Notes: generated by a model from the sequence alone, not told the origin. A stretch of DNA of 64,000 bases from Exiguobacterium antarcticum DSM 14480 (GCF_000685865.1 NZ_JMKS01000003.1:1054001-1118000), one strand, 5' to 3'. Counted from the first letter of the stretch, positions 54,173-63,892 are shown. A program made the numbers and translations.

Positions 54173-55531
54173 ATGAAGCCAGCTATTCAATACATGATGA
54201 AAATAATGACAATAATTTGTCTATTGGTAATAGGGTTAATCCTGCCGTCGAATTCCGTTAACGCAGAAAGTAAATTACCGTTGAATGGAACCACGAACGG
54301 AAAACTCACAGCACATCAAGAACTGGTTTACGCATTTACCTTGTCGAAATCCGGGAAATTGACACTCGATCTGAAATCATTCAGTGAAGAAGCAGACTTT
54401 CAATTGATTGATGATCAGGAAAACGAGATCATGGATTTGACTCTGCAAAGCGATGGGAAAACAGCGACACGGGAAGTGAAGAATTATCATTTGGAACCAC
54501 GCAATTACCGTTTATTCATTAAAGATGATTCCTATTCAGGCCGTACAGGAAGTTTTGTGATTACAACCACTTTTAAAGAATCTAACGCAAGCGACATCGA
54601 GCCGAACAATGGAACAAGTGAAGCCCAGTTGCTGACATTCGGAAAGAAAACACGCGGCTTTATTTCCGAACAGGATGATCGTGATGTTTATAAGATCAGT
54701 GTACCGCGCGGAGGAAGACTGACTCTAGATACTTCTTCATACGTCAAAGAAGGTGCAAATCTTAGCTTAGTGGATGCTTACAATGAAGAGATTTGGAATA
54801 AATACTTAAGAAGTACCGAGTTGACTCCCGGAAAAGAGAATCAATCCATTTACTTGGAAAAAGGAGACTACTATTTCTTCGTTGATCGCGGTTATCCTGG
54901 CTATACCGGAATATACGAGGTGAATGCAACCTTTAAAGCCGCAAATAATAACGAGGTAGAACCAAACAACGGGAGTATCGAAGCAAAAAATCTCGCATTT
55001 TATAAAAAAATAACAGGATTGCTCTCATGGAATGACACGGACGATTATTACAAAATTACGATTCCTAAAAAGAGTAATGTCACATTGGATTTTTCGTCCT
55101 ATATTGATGTAAATGCTACCGTTGAATTAATAAACGCCAAGAATGAAAATATATTCTACAAAGATGTCTGGGGAAAAATCAACACACCCGGACGGTTGAT
55201 TCAGACATGGTCTCTGAATAAAGGAACTTATTATCTACGTGTTCATAACAATTATTATAATGGAATCTATCAGTTCCAAGTCAAATCCAGCCATTTACTG
55301 CCGACGCTATCCGTTAAGCCTGTTAAAACAAGTTCAACGACTGTCAGTGGAGCAACTGAAAAAAATGCTTCTGTGACAACTAAGATCGGTAAAAAGACGT
55401 ATAAAACAAAGGCGAATGCAAAGGGACAATTTAATATTAAAATCAGTAAACAAAAAGCCGGCACTCAGATTAAAATTTATTCTACAAACCAATATGGTAC
55501 AACATACAAAACAACAAAAGTCACAAAATAA
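54173..55531 (+). CDS. Secreted protein with three PPC-type domains
   Basis: A 452-residue exported protein. Signal peptide to about residue 35 (VNAES). Three repeats of the bacterial pre-peptidase C-terminal type (about 36-135, 140-255, 260-375), two introduced by EPNNGT/S linkers, and a Lys- and Thr-rich Ig-like end ([20 protein letters not shown]). No catalytic motif, so it is probably a surface-binding protein. ATG at 54173 is 8 bases from GGAGG. The gene is AT-richer than its neighbours and lies between IS elements, which suggests acquisition. Confidence 0.8.
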   Translation: MKPAIQYMMKIMTIICLLVIGLILPSNSVNAESKLPLNGTTNGKLTAHQELVYAFTLSKSGKLTLDLKSFSEEADFQLIDDQENEIMDLTLQSDGKTATREVKNYHLEPRNYRLFIKDDSYSGRTGSFVITTTFKESNASDIEPNNGTSEAQLLTFGKKTRGFISEQDDRDVYKISVPRGGRLTLDTSSYVKEGANLSLVDAYNEEIWNKYLRSTELTPGKENQSIYLEKGDYYFFVDRGYPGYTGIYEVNATFKAANNNEVEPNNGSIEAKNLAFYKKITGLLSWNDTDDYYKITIPKKSNVTLDFSSYIDVNATVELINAKNENIFYKDVWGKINTPGRLIQTWSLNKGTYYLRVHNNYYNGIYQFQVKSSHLLPTLSVKPVKTSSTTVSGATEKNASVTTKIGKKTYKTKANAKGQFNIKISKQKAGTQIKIYSTNQYGTTYKTTKVTK

Positions 55532-55568
55532 AATCTTTTGATGACCAAAAAACCGCGCTGTTTAGACT

Positions 55569-55935
55569 GACCTAGCAATATGAGACACATATAAAACACC
55601 TTGATTAGGCTGCCAGTACACCGTATTTTTTAGGTGTCAGGTAGCCTAATTTTTCTTGGATTCGTTCTTCGTTATAGTAATTTAAGTAATTCATAACTCG
55701 TTCATAGACCTCGTGGTCTCTTAGCGAATTGAATTTGACGTACTGGAACTCCTCGGACTTCAAATTTGAGTGGAACGATTCGATGACTGCGTTGTCCCAA
55801 CAGTTTCCTCTACGAGACATGCTGCTTGTTAGATGGTTCTTCTGGACGAAATCTTGAAAGGCATATGACGTATAGACACTTCCTTGGTCCGAATGAATGA
55901 TGACCCCTTTAACGTTCCTTATTCCATATCCCCTA
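55569..55935 (-). pseudogene. IS3-family OrfB remnant
   Basis: Only the C-terminal part of an IS3 transposase remains. On the reverse strand the frame reads IIHSDQGSVYTSYAFQDFV, then SMSRRGNCWDNAVIESFHSN and NYYNEERIQEKLGYLTP, ending at 55605. The second Asp and the Glu of the DDE set are present but the first Asp, OrfA and the other end are missing. The right end begins near TGACCTAGCAATATGAG (55569). It is closer to IS3 than to the intact element at 19.4 kb. Confidence 0.8.
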
Positions 55936-55962
55936 AATTATTCCAAACTCCTGTTTTCCCCA

Positions 55963-55998
55963 TCAAAAAACTCTTCCGCCTGAAACAGGGGAAGAGTT
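55963..55998 (-). terminator. Terminator after the acyltransferase
   Basis: Reverse strand GAACTCTTCCCC pairs with GGCGGAAGAGTT-type sequence, followed by TTTTTTG. Confidence 0.75.
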
Positions 55999-56008
55999 CG
56001 TCTGACAA

Positions 56009-58042
56009 TTAATCGGCTTGTTTTTTCTTAAGAATATCCGTCACGACTTCATTCAGTTTCTGTTTGAAGACCGGTCCAAAGCTTTCGGCATACGTATTCG
56101 TCATATGACTGACGTCACGGTAGATGACGACATTTCCGATGACCGGACGGAATTCACCGTCGACGCGGAAGTAATCCGTCAAGTCGAGTTTGTAGAGCGA
56201 CTTGTTCGTTTTTTCGAAGTTTTTCCAGTACGCTTCATCACGCTGGTTGACTTCGGCATTCATCTTCTTCGTCGTTTCTTCGATGCTCGTCGTTTCGAGC
56301 GACTCGAGGACGTTAAAGCTGTAACGGGGATTATCCCGTAGAGCCAAGCCGTCGATGCCGTACTCATCTTTGACGTACTGCATTTGATCGACCATCTGTT
56401 GGTGAATCTTATCTTTCGTCGCATCCGCCGCCGTGACGTGCGAGATGATGAGATCAATATCGGCATCCTTCAAATAGTCGAGGACGTTTTGATTCCAGAT
56501 GCCTTTTAAGACATTATCATCATAGCCGGTCGAGAAGCGTGTCCCGGAACGGGTGATGTTTAGGATACGATATTTCTCACCTTTTGCGGCTTCGTGAATC
56601 GCTCCGAACCATTGCTCCGAATGCGAGCTGCCAACGAGAGCAATCGTTGCGATATAGTCTTTCGTTTCACCGTACTCACCGACTTTAACATCACTTTTAC
56701 TCAATCCTTGGTTGCTGCCGTCGACATGGACGAGCGGCAAGTCGTCAAAAACGTTCGCATAGGACGGGAACGGATCGTGCTCCGGCATTTTGTCCGGATT
56801 CTTGACAGCCATTGCTCCCGGATAATCGCTTGCGCTGACCCCGTTCTTTAATTCCTGTTCTTCGAAATATTTCAGTCCGAAGAGTGACCCGATCAACAAG
56901 ACATTGATGCTCATCATGAGACCGAGCTTCTTGAAGGCCGACCGGTCGACTTTCGCACTGCGGATCGGTTTTTCGATGTATTCCGTCATCAGGTAAGACA
57001 ACAGAATCGACGACAGGATGATCAACGTACCCATCCAGAAACCTGGTGTTTGCTGGACGTTGTAGCGGTAAAACTCGAGCAGGACCCAGTGCCAGAGATA
57101 AATCCCGAACGCGATTCCACCGAGCTTGACCATCGGTTTCGAACCTAAGAAACGTTTGATGCCGAACGTCGTCTCGCGTGTTCCTGACAAGACGATAAAC
57201 AACGCACACGTCATCGGCCACAGGGCGATGTAGCCCGGGAACATTTGAGAGACGTTAAAGAGAATACCGGTCAGGACAAGACCGATTAATCCGAGCCAGC
57301 CCATCAAAGTCGCCATCCATTTCGGAATATAAATCGACGACAAGTTGATGCAGAGCAGGCTACCTAAGGCAAATTCCCAAACACGCGTCATCGTGATGAA
57401 ATAGGCCCACGGCTGATTCACTTCTGTTAAATAGATCGAATAGCTTAACGACGTAACGAACAACACTCCTAAAATCGTGTTGATCATCGGTTTGACGTTT
57501 TTGATCGTATACTTCTTGACCATCCATAAGATGAATGAGAACAGAACAAACCAAATCATATAGAACTGACCTTGAATCGACAGTGCCCAGAAATGTTCGA
57601 CCGGCGACTTCATTTGACTCGCATCCAAGTAATCCGTACTCGAAATCGCCAGTTGCCAGTTTTGGTAGAAGAACATCGAGGCAACGACTTCACGAATCGT
57701 CTTCTCTAAAATCGACTGCGGTAATAAAAATGAGCTTAAAACAAGCACGACGGACAAAATGAACAAGACCGACGGCAGTAACCGTTTGATCAACTTCGTG
57801 ACGTACGGTAAGAAACGAAACTCACCGGTCCGGTTGATTGTCGAGATGATCGATGTCGTAATCAGGAAACCGGAGATGACGAAGAAGACATCGACGCCGC
57901 CTGAGACACGATTGAACCAGATATGATAAACCGCGACGAGTAACGCGGCGACGACACGTAACCCTTCGATTTCCGGTCGAAACTGACTTTTGGTGTTGAT
58001 GAGTTTTTGAGGCGGTGCTTCTTTTTGATTCAGTTGATTCAT
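56009..58042 (-). CDS. OatA-like membrane acyltransferase with SGNH domain
   Basis: A 677-residue protein: acyltransferase-3 membrane domain (about 25-390; RPEIEGLRVVAALLVAVYHI and GGVDVFFVISGFLI) and an extracytoplasmic SGNH-like domain (about 440-670) with ALVGSSHSEQWFGAI. These enzymes O-acetylate peptidoglycan or surface polysaccharide. The nucleophile block is GSSHSEQW rather than GDS, as in many OatA-type proteins. AGGAGC precedes the ATG. It lies in a cell-surface region together with the LtaS-like gene. Confidence 0.88.
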   Translation of the reverse strand: MNQLNQKEAPPQKLINTKSQFRPEIEGLRVVAALLVAVYHIWFNRVSGGVDVFFVISGFLITTSIISTINRTGEFRFLPYVTKLIKRLLPSVLFILSVVLVLSSFLLPQSILEKTIREVVASMFFYQNWQLAISSTDYLDASQMKSPVEHFWALSIQGQFYMIWFVLFSFILWMVKKYTIKNVKPMINTILGVLFVTSLSYSIYLTEVNQPWAYFITMTRVWEFALGSLLCINLSSIYIPKWMATLMGWLGLIGLVLTGILFNVSQMFPGYIALWPMTCALFIVLSGTRETTFGIKRFLGSKPMVKLGGIAFGIYLWHWVLLEFYRYNVQQTPGFWMGTLIILSSILLSYLMTEYIEKPIRSAKVDRSAFKKLGLMMSINVLLIGSLFGLKYFEEQELKNGVSASDYPGAMAVKNPDKMPEHDPFPSYANVFDDLPLVHVDGSNQGLSKSDVKVGEYGETKDYIATIALVGSSHSEQWFGAIHEAAKGEKYRILNITRSGTRFSTGYDDNVLKGIWNQNVLDYLKDADIDLIISHVTAADATKDKIHQQMVDQMQYVKDEYGIDGLALRDNPRYSFNVLESLETTSIEETTKKMNAEVNQRDEAYWKNFEKTNKSLYKLDLTDYFRVDGEFRPVIGNVVIYRDVSHMTNTYAESFGPVFKQKLNEVVTDILKKKQAD

Positions 58043-58202
58043 TTTACGTTAGCTCCTATACTATTTTTCTCACGACGAGACGAATGGAATTGAAAAAAAT
58101 TCCTCCAACATTAAACACACACCAATTCATCCTAAAGTAAAATACTAATAAAATCCATCATAATAGTAATTACTTTTGCGTTTCTTTTATCATCGGCCAC
58201 GA

Positions 58203-58240
58203 CAAACACGACTCTTCTGACAACGAAGGGTCGTGTTTGC
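58203..58240. terminator. Hairpin between the acyltransferase and the secreted protein gene
   Basis: AAACACGACTCTT pairs with AAGGGTCGTGTTT. The T run is short, so termination strength is uncertain. The remainder of 58043-58247 shows no gene. Confidence 0.5.
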
Positions 58241-58247
58241 ATATAGC

Positions 58248-60404
58248 TCATTTCACGGTTAACGTAAACGTCTTGCTCTTACGTAGTTTGATGGATTCCG
58301 CATGGACCGTCACACGTGTTCCCCGTTTTTGTTTCGGGAACGTCATCGTCTGTGTTTTTCCGGTTGCGATTTTCGTATACCGCTTCTTGTTGATCGTCAC
58401 GACAATCGTCTTGCCCTTGGTCGCTTTGACTTTCCATGCCGTGCTTGCCGGACTTAACGCCGTCGTGTACGACTTTAGTGTCGGATTACTAGCAGCGACG
58501 ACCCGTTGCTCGGAAACTTGCAGTTGCGTTCCTTTCCGCGTCACCAGCTTGACGACTTGACCGACTTTTAACGGTTTCGTCGGGATGGCGAACATCCGTG
58601 TTTTCTTCCGGTCGATATACGCTGTGTATTTGCCGTCGATGTAGAGTTTTCCGTAGGAAGCGCCCCAATCGAGTGCACCGTCAATCGTCTTCTGTTCGTC
58701 ATTTAACGGGTTATTTAATGTACTAAATAACATCACGCTGTCTTTTAAAGAAAGTGATTTCGAGACGTAACTGCCGGAGCGGACAATCCGGTACTCCGCC
58801 AGTTGATCTGTATAGGGAATCGTTATTTCTGTTTTCTTGATTGCCGGCACGGCTGTGATTTTTTTCTTTCCGTAGTAGACGGTATACGTTCCGCCGTCAG
58901 TTTTACTCTCCAAACGGTACGTGAAGGTTTTGAAATTCGTATTTGTCGATTGGGTCACACGCGGTACTTCGTATCCGACGACCGTCCGTTGTACCGTCAT
59001 TTCCTTATCAAATACATTGCCGCCACCGATTGTAAACGAGATTGGTTGCCCGAGCAGTCCCGTCGTGCCAAGTGGAAGGGTCAGCATCCCTTTCTCATCC
59101 GATACCACACCGTTGATGCGTGTTCCGTCCTTGCGGAAGACACTGACTGGCACATCGGCCTGCCCAAGATCAATCCGGTACGTATAGAGACCTTCTTTGA
59201 CTTCTTTCAGTTGATTGAGTGTTGCCGTCAGGTATCGTTTGTGTTGATAACGCGTCGTATCTTTCAGTACGACACCTGTTTCTGTCGTATAAGCGACGGT
59301 ATACTCCGTATTATAAATCCGCTTTTGACTTGTCGGAATCCGGACACCGTTCTCCTGGTCAACGTCTCCCGTAAACGTAACATTCTGAAGCGCAAGCGGC
59401 TCCGTCGTCCCGTCGATTCTTGTCAGCTGAATATCCGGCGTCAACGGCGTCTTCTCCAGAAACACGGTATCCGCTTTCGTCCGATCATCAATCGCGATCG
59501 GTTGGCGTAAGTACTCTTTAAAGTCGAGTAGCGTCGTTTGTCCGTTCGCCCGGTAAATGGCACGTCCGTCGGTCAGGACTTCTTGTGCTAACTCATCGGA
59601 ATAGTCGACCAGTGTCTTGACTTGTCCTGTTTGCTTGTCCAGATAATACAGGGAAGACGAACGGTTATCGTCTTTCGTCTCATCTTCTTCCGTTAGTTGC
59701 ATATACAAACCGTCTGCCGTCTCATAGGCTCCATGGACAAATTGATCCGTCCGTTTATTCGGTAAGGCATACGTCTGACTGGTTTCCACATTCCGGATCA
59801 CGGCTGTCTTGCTGACATCAAGCATCCAGTCCCCTGTCAGCGGATAAAATTCAATTACATCGATGGACCGAACTTTCGTAAACGTTCCATCTGCCTGCAC
59901 ATCATACCAGTCCGCGACACCTTCCCGTATCAAGGAAAAGCGGTTTGGACCAACCCACTGAACGGACGGATTGCGTTCATCCTTCAACGTATCACGGATG
60001 ACGAATTGGTCTCCCTGTCGCTCCAGTACATGAAACGTATCCCAGCCTGACCGTGCCACGAGATGATCTTGATCGAGAACCCGTAAATACTCCAGATCTT
60101 TCGGGATATCCATCTGTTCTGATGTCCCGGTTTTGGCGTTCATGAAGTAATATGGCTTAATGTTTTCATTGTAATAGTCTTGGAATAAGAACAACGTCTT
60201 GTCAGCAGAGTTCGCCCGAAGGAACATATACGGCGATACACCACTTGGATACGGCGTCGTTTGTTTCGTTTCCAAATCATAAAATCCGATGATCGCCTGA
60301 TCATTCTTTTTGATGTCATACGGGGCAGCTTCAGTCAGTGTCGTCAGCGTCAACCAGGTTCCGCAGACCAGTGCGGCACTCCCCATCCAATGTTTCCAGT
60401 TCAT
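58248..60404 (-). CDS. Large secreted protein with beta-propeller-like and Ig-like parts
   Basis: A 718-residue protein with a signal peptide (to about residue 26, TEA). The N-terminal half (30-310) has repeated short beta stretches with Asp/Trp/Tyr positions suggestive of a propeller (IIGFYDLETKQTTPYP, YYLDKQTGQVKTLVDYS). The C-terminal end (about 640-718) is a Lys/Thr-rich Ig-like unit, broadly similar to the end of the PPC-domain protein. No catalytic motif or sorting signal was seen. AAAGGATG precedes the ATG. Function unknown; a surface-exposed binding role is likely. Confidence 0.7.
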   Translation of the reverse strand: MNWKHWMGSAALVCGTWLTLTTLTEAAPYDIKKNDQAIIGFYDLETKQTTPYPSGVSPYMFLRANSADKTLFLFQDYYNENIKPYYFMNAKTGTSEQMDIPKDLEYLRVLDQDHLVARSGWDTFHVLERQGDQFVIRDTLKDERNPSVQWVGPNRFSLIREGVADWYDVQADGTFTKVRSIDVIEFYPLTGDWMLDVSKTAVIRNVETSQTYALPNKRTDQFVHGAYETADGLYMQLTEEDETKDDNRSSSLYYLDKQTGQVKTLVDYSDELAQEVLTDGRAIYRANGQTTLLDFKEYLRQPIAIDDRTKADTVFLEKTPLTPDIQLTRIDGTTEPLALQNVTFTGDVDQENGVRIPTSQKRIYNTEYTVAYTTETGVVLKDTTRYQHKRYLTATLNQLKEVKEGLYTYRIDLGQADVPVSVFRKDGTRINGVVSDEKGMLTLPLGTTGLLGQPISFTIGGGNVFDKEMTVQRTVVGYEVPRVTQSTNTNFKTFTYRLESKTDGGTYTVYYGKKKITAVPAIKKTEITIPYTDQLAEYRIVRSGSYVSKSLSLKDSVMLFSTLNNPLNDEQKTIDGALDWGASYGKLYIDGKYTAYIDRKKTRMFAIPTKPLKVGQVVKLVTRKGTQLQVSEQRVVAASNPTLKSYTTALSPASTAWKVKATKGKTIVVTINKKRYTKIATGKTQTMTFPKQKRGTRVTVHAESIKLRKSKTFTLTVK

Positions 60405-60589
60405 CTATGTAGAACATCCTTTCAAAATGCAGTGATTAATTCTATTTTATTCCATTTATTTTAACTGTTCAGATGTTTTTTGATACATCAGGTCAATGAC
60501 AAACACATCCTAACCGATTCAAACGTTCGTTCTCATTTAGTTGAGGGTATAGACTACTTCACAACAATGACGAACGTTAGGAGAATATT

Positions 60590-62389
60590 ATGATCGTATT
60601 TGGTTACGCCCTCTACTTATTGTTAGGCACGTTAAAATTCGTGCTGTTCAGCTTTTATACCAACACCGCTTTTCCGGTTGACCTCTTTTTGATGAACCTC
60701 GGCGGGATGTTCGTGCTGTCGAGTTGGACACTGTTGATCCAGTGGAAAAAACGCCGTTGGATTTGGCTCGGTCTTTTAATCGCCCACAGTTTTCTCTTGA
60801 TTTCCGATCTGTGGTACTACCGCTACTTCGAAGATTTCCTGTCAGTCTCGTTGATGTCGCAGATGTTGCAGATGGGTGATGTCAGCAGCGGTTTCGCCGC
60901 TTTGATCGTGCCGACCGACTTCCTGTTGTTTGCGGACAGTCTGATCTTCTTAGCGATTCTTTTCTTTACGCGTAACAAGACGTTTGCCGTCACGAAAAGC
61001 AAACGCCAAAAGACAGCAGGTCTTGTCTTCCTCACGGGTGTGATCCTGTTTGCTGCGCCAGTCACCTACAGCGTCGTCAAAGAAGACCAACGGCTCAGCC
61101 AGTCAGTCTCTGACATGCGGGACTATTATCAGCTCGGTTTCTGGGGGTACCATGGACTCGATCTGCTCCGCGGAATCCAAAAGGCAATCGCTCCGGACGA
61201 AGCCTTGACCGCGTCTGAGCGTCAACGAATCGAGGACAACTCGACTTCAGCCGCAAACGGCGTCACGAAAAAACCGAACATCATTCTCGTCCAACTGGAA
61301 TCGTTCCAAGAATCGGTCATCGACCAAACCGTGAACGGTCAAACGTTGACACCGAACCTGAATAAGTTGAAACAAGAATCGCTGTACTTCCCGTCGTTTT
61401 ATCATCAGACCCATGAAGGGCGGACTTCGGACGCGGAATTCATCACGAACACGTCTCTCTATCCGTTGAAATCGGGTTCGGTCTACACCCGGTTCCCCGA
61501 TAATGAATTCGGAGCGTTGCCTGAATTGTTGCGCGACAACGGATACGATACCGCTGCCATGCACGCCTATGAAAAAGGATTCTGGAATCGGGATCAAGTG
61601 TATCAGAATCTGGGCTTTGATCACTTCTTCAGCCAAAAGGATTATCCCGATCAACAAGAAATCGGGATGGCGTTAAACGATAAACAGTTTTTGACGACAT
61701 CGATCGAGCATATGGAAACACTCAAGGAACCGTACTTCTCGTTCCTCGTCGCCCTGACAAGTCACACCCCGTATGAGATTCCAAAAGACAAACGGGAGCT
61801 TGATCTGTCCGGTTACGAGGATCCCATGTTGAAACGTTATTACCAGACCGTCCATTATGTCGACGAAGCCGTCGGACAGATGGTCAAGGAGTTGAAGGCA
61901 AAAGATATGTGGGACGAGACACTCGTCATCTTTTACGGGGATCATGATAGCGGCTTGACGAACGAAGGCAGTGAGATGCAACGGGAACTCGGTGTCGATA
62001 GTGCCGTGGAATCCTTTGCACTCGACCGCCAAGTCCCGTTGTTCATCAAAAAACCAAATCAAGATACGGGACAAGTCATTCAGGAGAACGGCGGACAAAT
62101 CGATATCGCCCCGACGATCGTCGATTTACTCAATCTCGAGTCCCCGTATATGATGGGCAACTCCCTGCTTGATGACGAACCGAATCTGACCGCTTTCCGC
62201 GACGGTTCGTTCCGTTACAAGGACTACTATTACGAAGCGAACCTGACGGAAAAAGCCGGCAACGGTATCTGTTATGACGTCTCGACGAAAAAACAGGTCG
62301 ACCGTAAGATGTGCCAGTCGCAAACGAAACAAGTACGAAAAGATTTGCGTCTGTCGGATGCGATCATTGAAAAGAACGGATTGGAGTAA
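60590..62389 (+). CDS. LtaS-like phosphoglycerol transferase / sulfatase-fold membrane enzyme
   Basis: A 599-residue protein with five N-terminal membrane helices and an extracellular sulfatase-type domain (about 225-560). Active-site segments of lipoteichoic acid synthases are present: VQLESFQ (metal Glu), HEGRTSDAEF with the catalytic Thr near residue 278, AMHAYEKGFWNRD and YGDHDSGL. It should transfer glycerol-phosphate from phosphatidylglycerol to a lipid anchor. It may be a paralogue of a housekeeping LtaS. TAGGAG precedes the ATG. Confidence 0.9.
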   Translation: MIVFGYALYLLLGTLKFVLFSFYTNTAFPVDLFLMNLGGMFVLSSWTLLIQWKKRRWIWLGLLIAHSFLLISDLWYYRYFEDFLSVSLMSQMLQMGDVSSGFAALIVPTDFLLFADSLIFLAILFFTRNKTFAVTKSKRQKTAGLVFLTGVILFAAPVTYSVVKEDQRLSQSVSDMRDYYQLGFWGYHGLDLLRGIQKAIAPDEALTASERQRIEDNSTSAANGVTKKPNIILVQLESFQESVIDQTVNGQTLTPNLNKLKQESLYFPSFYHQTHEGRTSDAEFITNTSLYPLKSGSVYTRFPDNEFGALPELLRDNGYDTAAMHAYEKGFWNRDQVYQNLGFDHFFSQKDYPDQQEIGMALNDKQFLTTSIEHMETLKEPYFSFLVALTSHTPYEIPKDKRELDLSGYEDPMLKRYYQTVHYVDEAVGQMVKELKAKDMWDETLVIFYGDHDSGLTNEGSEMQRELGVDSAVESFALDRQVPLFIKKPNQDTGQVIQENGGQIDIAPTIVDLLNLESPYMMGNSLLDDEPNLTAFRDGSFRYKDYYYEANLTEKAGNGICYDVSTKKQVDRKMCQSQTKQVRKDLRLSDAIIEKNGLE

Positions 62390-62434
62390 AAAAAGACGGA
62401 ACCGGATTAAAGTCCGGCTCCGTCTTTCTTTTGA
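62390..62434 (+). terminator. Terminator after the LtaS-like gene
   Basis: AAAGACGGAACCGGA pairs with TCCGGCTCCGTCTTT, followed by CTTTT. The next 150 bases (62435-62584) show no gene. Confidence 0.85.
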
Positions 62435-62584
62435 CTGTTGATGCATTTGAATTGTACAGATCAAACGCCAAATTCGAGATGCTCATCTAACCACTGCGTT
62501 TTTTTGTTAAACAGGACACTGCACCTCGACTAAATGACACAATTGAATAGTCCAGTGAAAAAATTGCTCTGTCTACCATTTCTC

Positions 62585-62992
62585 TTATTGATAAGCGATA
62601 ATTGCCACTATGACAAGGATTAAAATCGGCGAGTAGAACAAAGCCAAAGTCTTCGATAAAAATACCGACTTTATGCCCTCAGTTTCCGTTTCATATTGGC
62701 GGGCATTTAACGAAAAATTAATTTCTTCATTGTTGAGTCTGGCCACTCGTTCGTACATTTTGACATATTTTCGTTCCTCATGAAGATAAAATGCGTCCAG
62801 AACCCAAAAGAATAGAGCTGATACCAGAGGCAGGAGCATAAAATCGATGTTCATATCCTTGACGTTAGCAAAAGCCAATAATCCAACTACAAGCGTCACT
62901 GTCCATCCTTTCAGTAAGAACGAATTCGATGCCATGCGTGTTATGACGTTTTGAATCATTTCAAGATGCTTCATTTTCTCTTCCATTTGCAT
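62585..62992 (-). CDS. Small membrane protein paired with the TIR gene
   Basis: A 135-residue protein with three to four hydrophobic helices (about 24-42, 48-66, 112-133). The N-terminal KMKHLEMIQNVITRMASNSF and LKGWTVTLV, and LDAFYLHEERKYVKMYERVA after the second helix, are typical of a widespread family I remember from defence-gene neighbourhoods; no formal name is assigned here. It lies 16 bases after the TIR gene. AGGAG precedes two close ATGs; 62992 is used. It could be the membrane effector or partner of the TIR protein. Confidence 0.75.
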   Translation of the reverse strand: MQMEEKMKHLEMIQNVITRMASNSFLLKGWTVTLVVGLLAFANVKDMNIDFMLLPLVSALFFWVLDAFYLHEERKYVKMYERVARLNNEEINFSLNARQYETETEGIKSVFLSKTLALFYSPILILVIVAIIAYQ

Positions 62993-63008
62993 TCATCTCC
63001 TGTGATAG

Positions 63009-63821
63009 TTATTTATGATAAGTCTTAAATTTTAGCAAATCCTTAATCTCGTATAAGCTATCGAGTGGATAATGATTTGGTTGATTACGGAACGCAAACA
63101 GTATCCGGTTTTCACTGTACTTTTTTTCCCAATCCAGAAGGTCATCCGTGGATAGCGGTGTCAGGTGGTCGAGGTCTGCATCATAAACGATGTTCAATTT
63201 ATTACGAGAGGCTTCAAACTCCCGAGACTTCTTTATCTCCTCAGATCGCACTAGTTTCTTCTTCCGTAACATTTGCGATATCACAATCTCATTATAGATC
63301 CATGGCGATTTCGTTTTGTCCTCGACAGCATCACGAGTTGTGATAGAGTTTGGTGTATTAACGAAGATAAGGCACTCAGCTTTATCCATCATTTTTGTCA
63401 ATGCAGATGATAGCATCATATGCACATGGCTGGTCGAAAAATTCCTCTGATTGTAATTGTACGTATCACCTGTTTCATTTTTACAGTACTTATCATCAAT
63501 TTTTTTCAGAAGTTCATCGGCATATCCCCAAACACACGAGTCGATAAAAGAAGTCAGTCCGAATTTATCCTCTAACATGGCCGCAAATGCCATGATGAGC
63601 TTTCGATCCCCATGGGAGTGAGAAAGAAATATATCTGCTTTTATCTCTGGAAACCAATCATCTTGTAACGCCGATCCGTCCAGACTCCCGTCATCTAGTA
63701 CAAAACAATCCAATTTCTTTTGGACTTGCTTCTTTTGAATATTAAAATTCGCTTCTCCTGCGCCCTTATAGACCGAAAGAATTTTATCGTCCAACCCCTG
63801 CAAGTTAAACCCAACAAACAT
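63009..63821 (-). CDS. TIR-domain protein
   Basis: A 270-residue soluble protein. The TIR-like core runs from about 60 to 185: ADIFLSHSHGDRKLI (strand A and loop), LTSFIDSCVWGYADELL, then a divergent insert with YNYNQRNFSTSHVHMML, AECLIFVNTPNSIT and SPWIYNEIVISQML. The SxWxxxE pattern puts the likely catalytic Glu at residue 178, so NADase or cyclase activity is plausible. N-terminal 60 residues and the C-terminal 85 are unassigned. AAGGGGG lies upstream. First gene of a two-gene unit with the small membrane protein. Confidence 0.82.
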   Translation of the reverse strand: MFVGFNLQGLDDKILSVYKGAGEANFNIQKKQVQKKLDCFVLDDGSLDGSALQDDWFPEIKADIFLSHSHGDRKLIMAFAAMLEDKFGLTSFIDSCVWGYADELLKKIDDKYCKNETGDTYNYNQRNFSTSHVHMMLSSALTKMMDKAECLIFVNTPNSITTRDAVEDKTKSPWIYNEIVISQMLRKKKLVRSEEIKKSREFEASRNKLNIVYDADLDHLTPLSTDDLLDWEKKYSENRILFAFRNQPNHYPLDSLYEIKDLLKFKTYHK

Positions 63822-63862
63822 GGTGATTCCCCCTTTTATGAACTATTGTAATTTGCACGTAA

Positions 63863-63892
63863 AACGTATCCTTTTGAATTCATAATTGTCAA
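63863..63892 (-). promoter_or_regulatory. Candidate promoter of the TIR operon
   Basis: TTGACA (63892-63887), 18-base spacer, TACGTT (63868-63863) on the reverse strand. The remaining bases to 64000 are AT-rich with no gene seen. Confidence 0.45.

Noticed and set aside
55605-55820. A genuine 71-residue gene
   Set aside because: The frame continues upstream of this ATG into typical transposase sequence, so it is part of a truncated IS3 OrfB.
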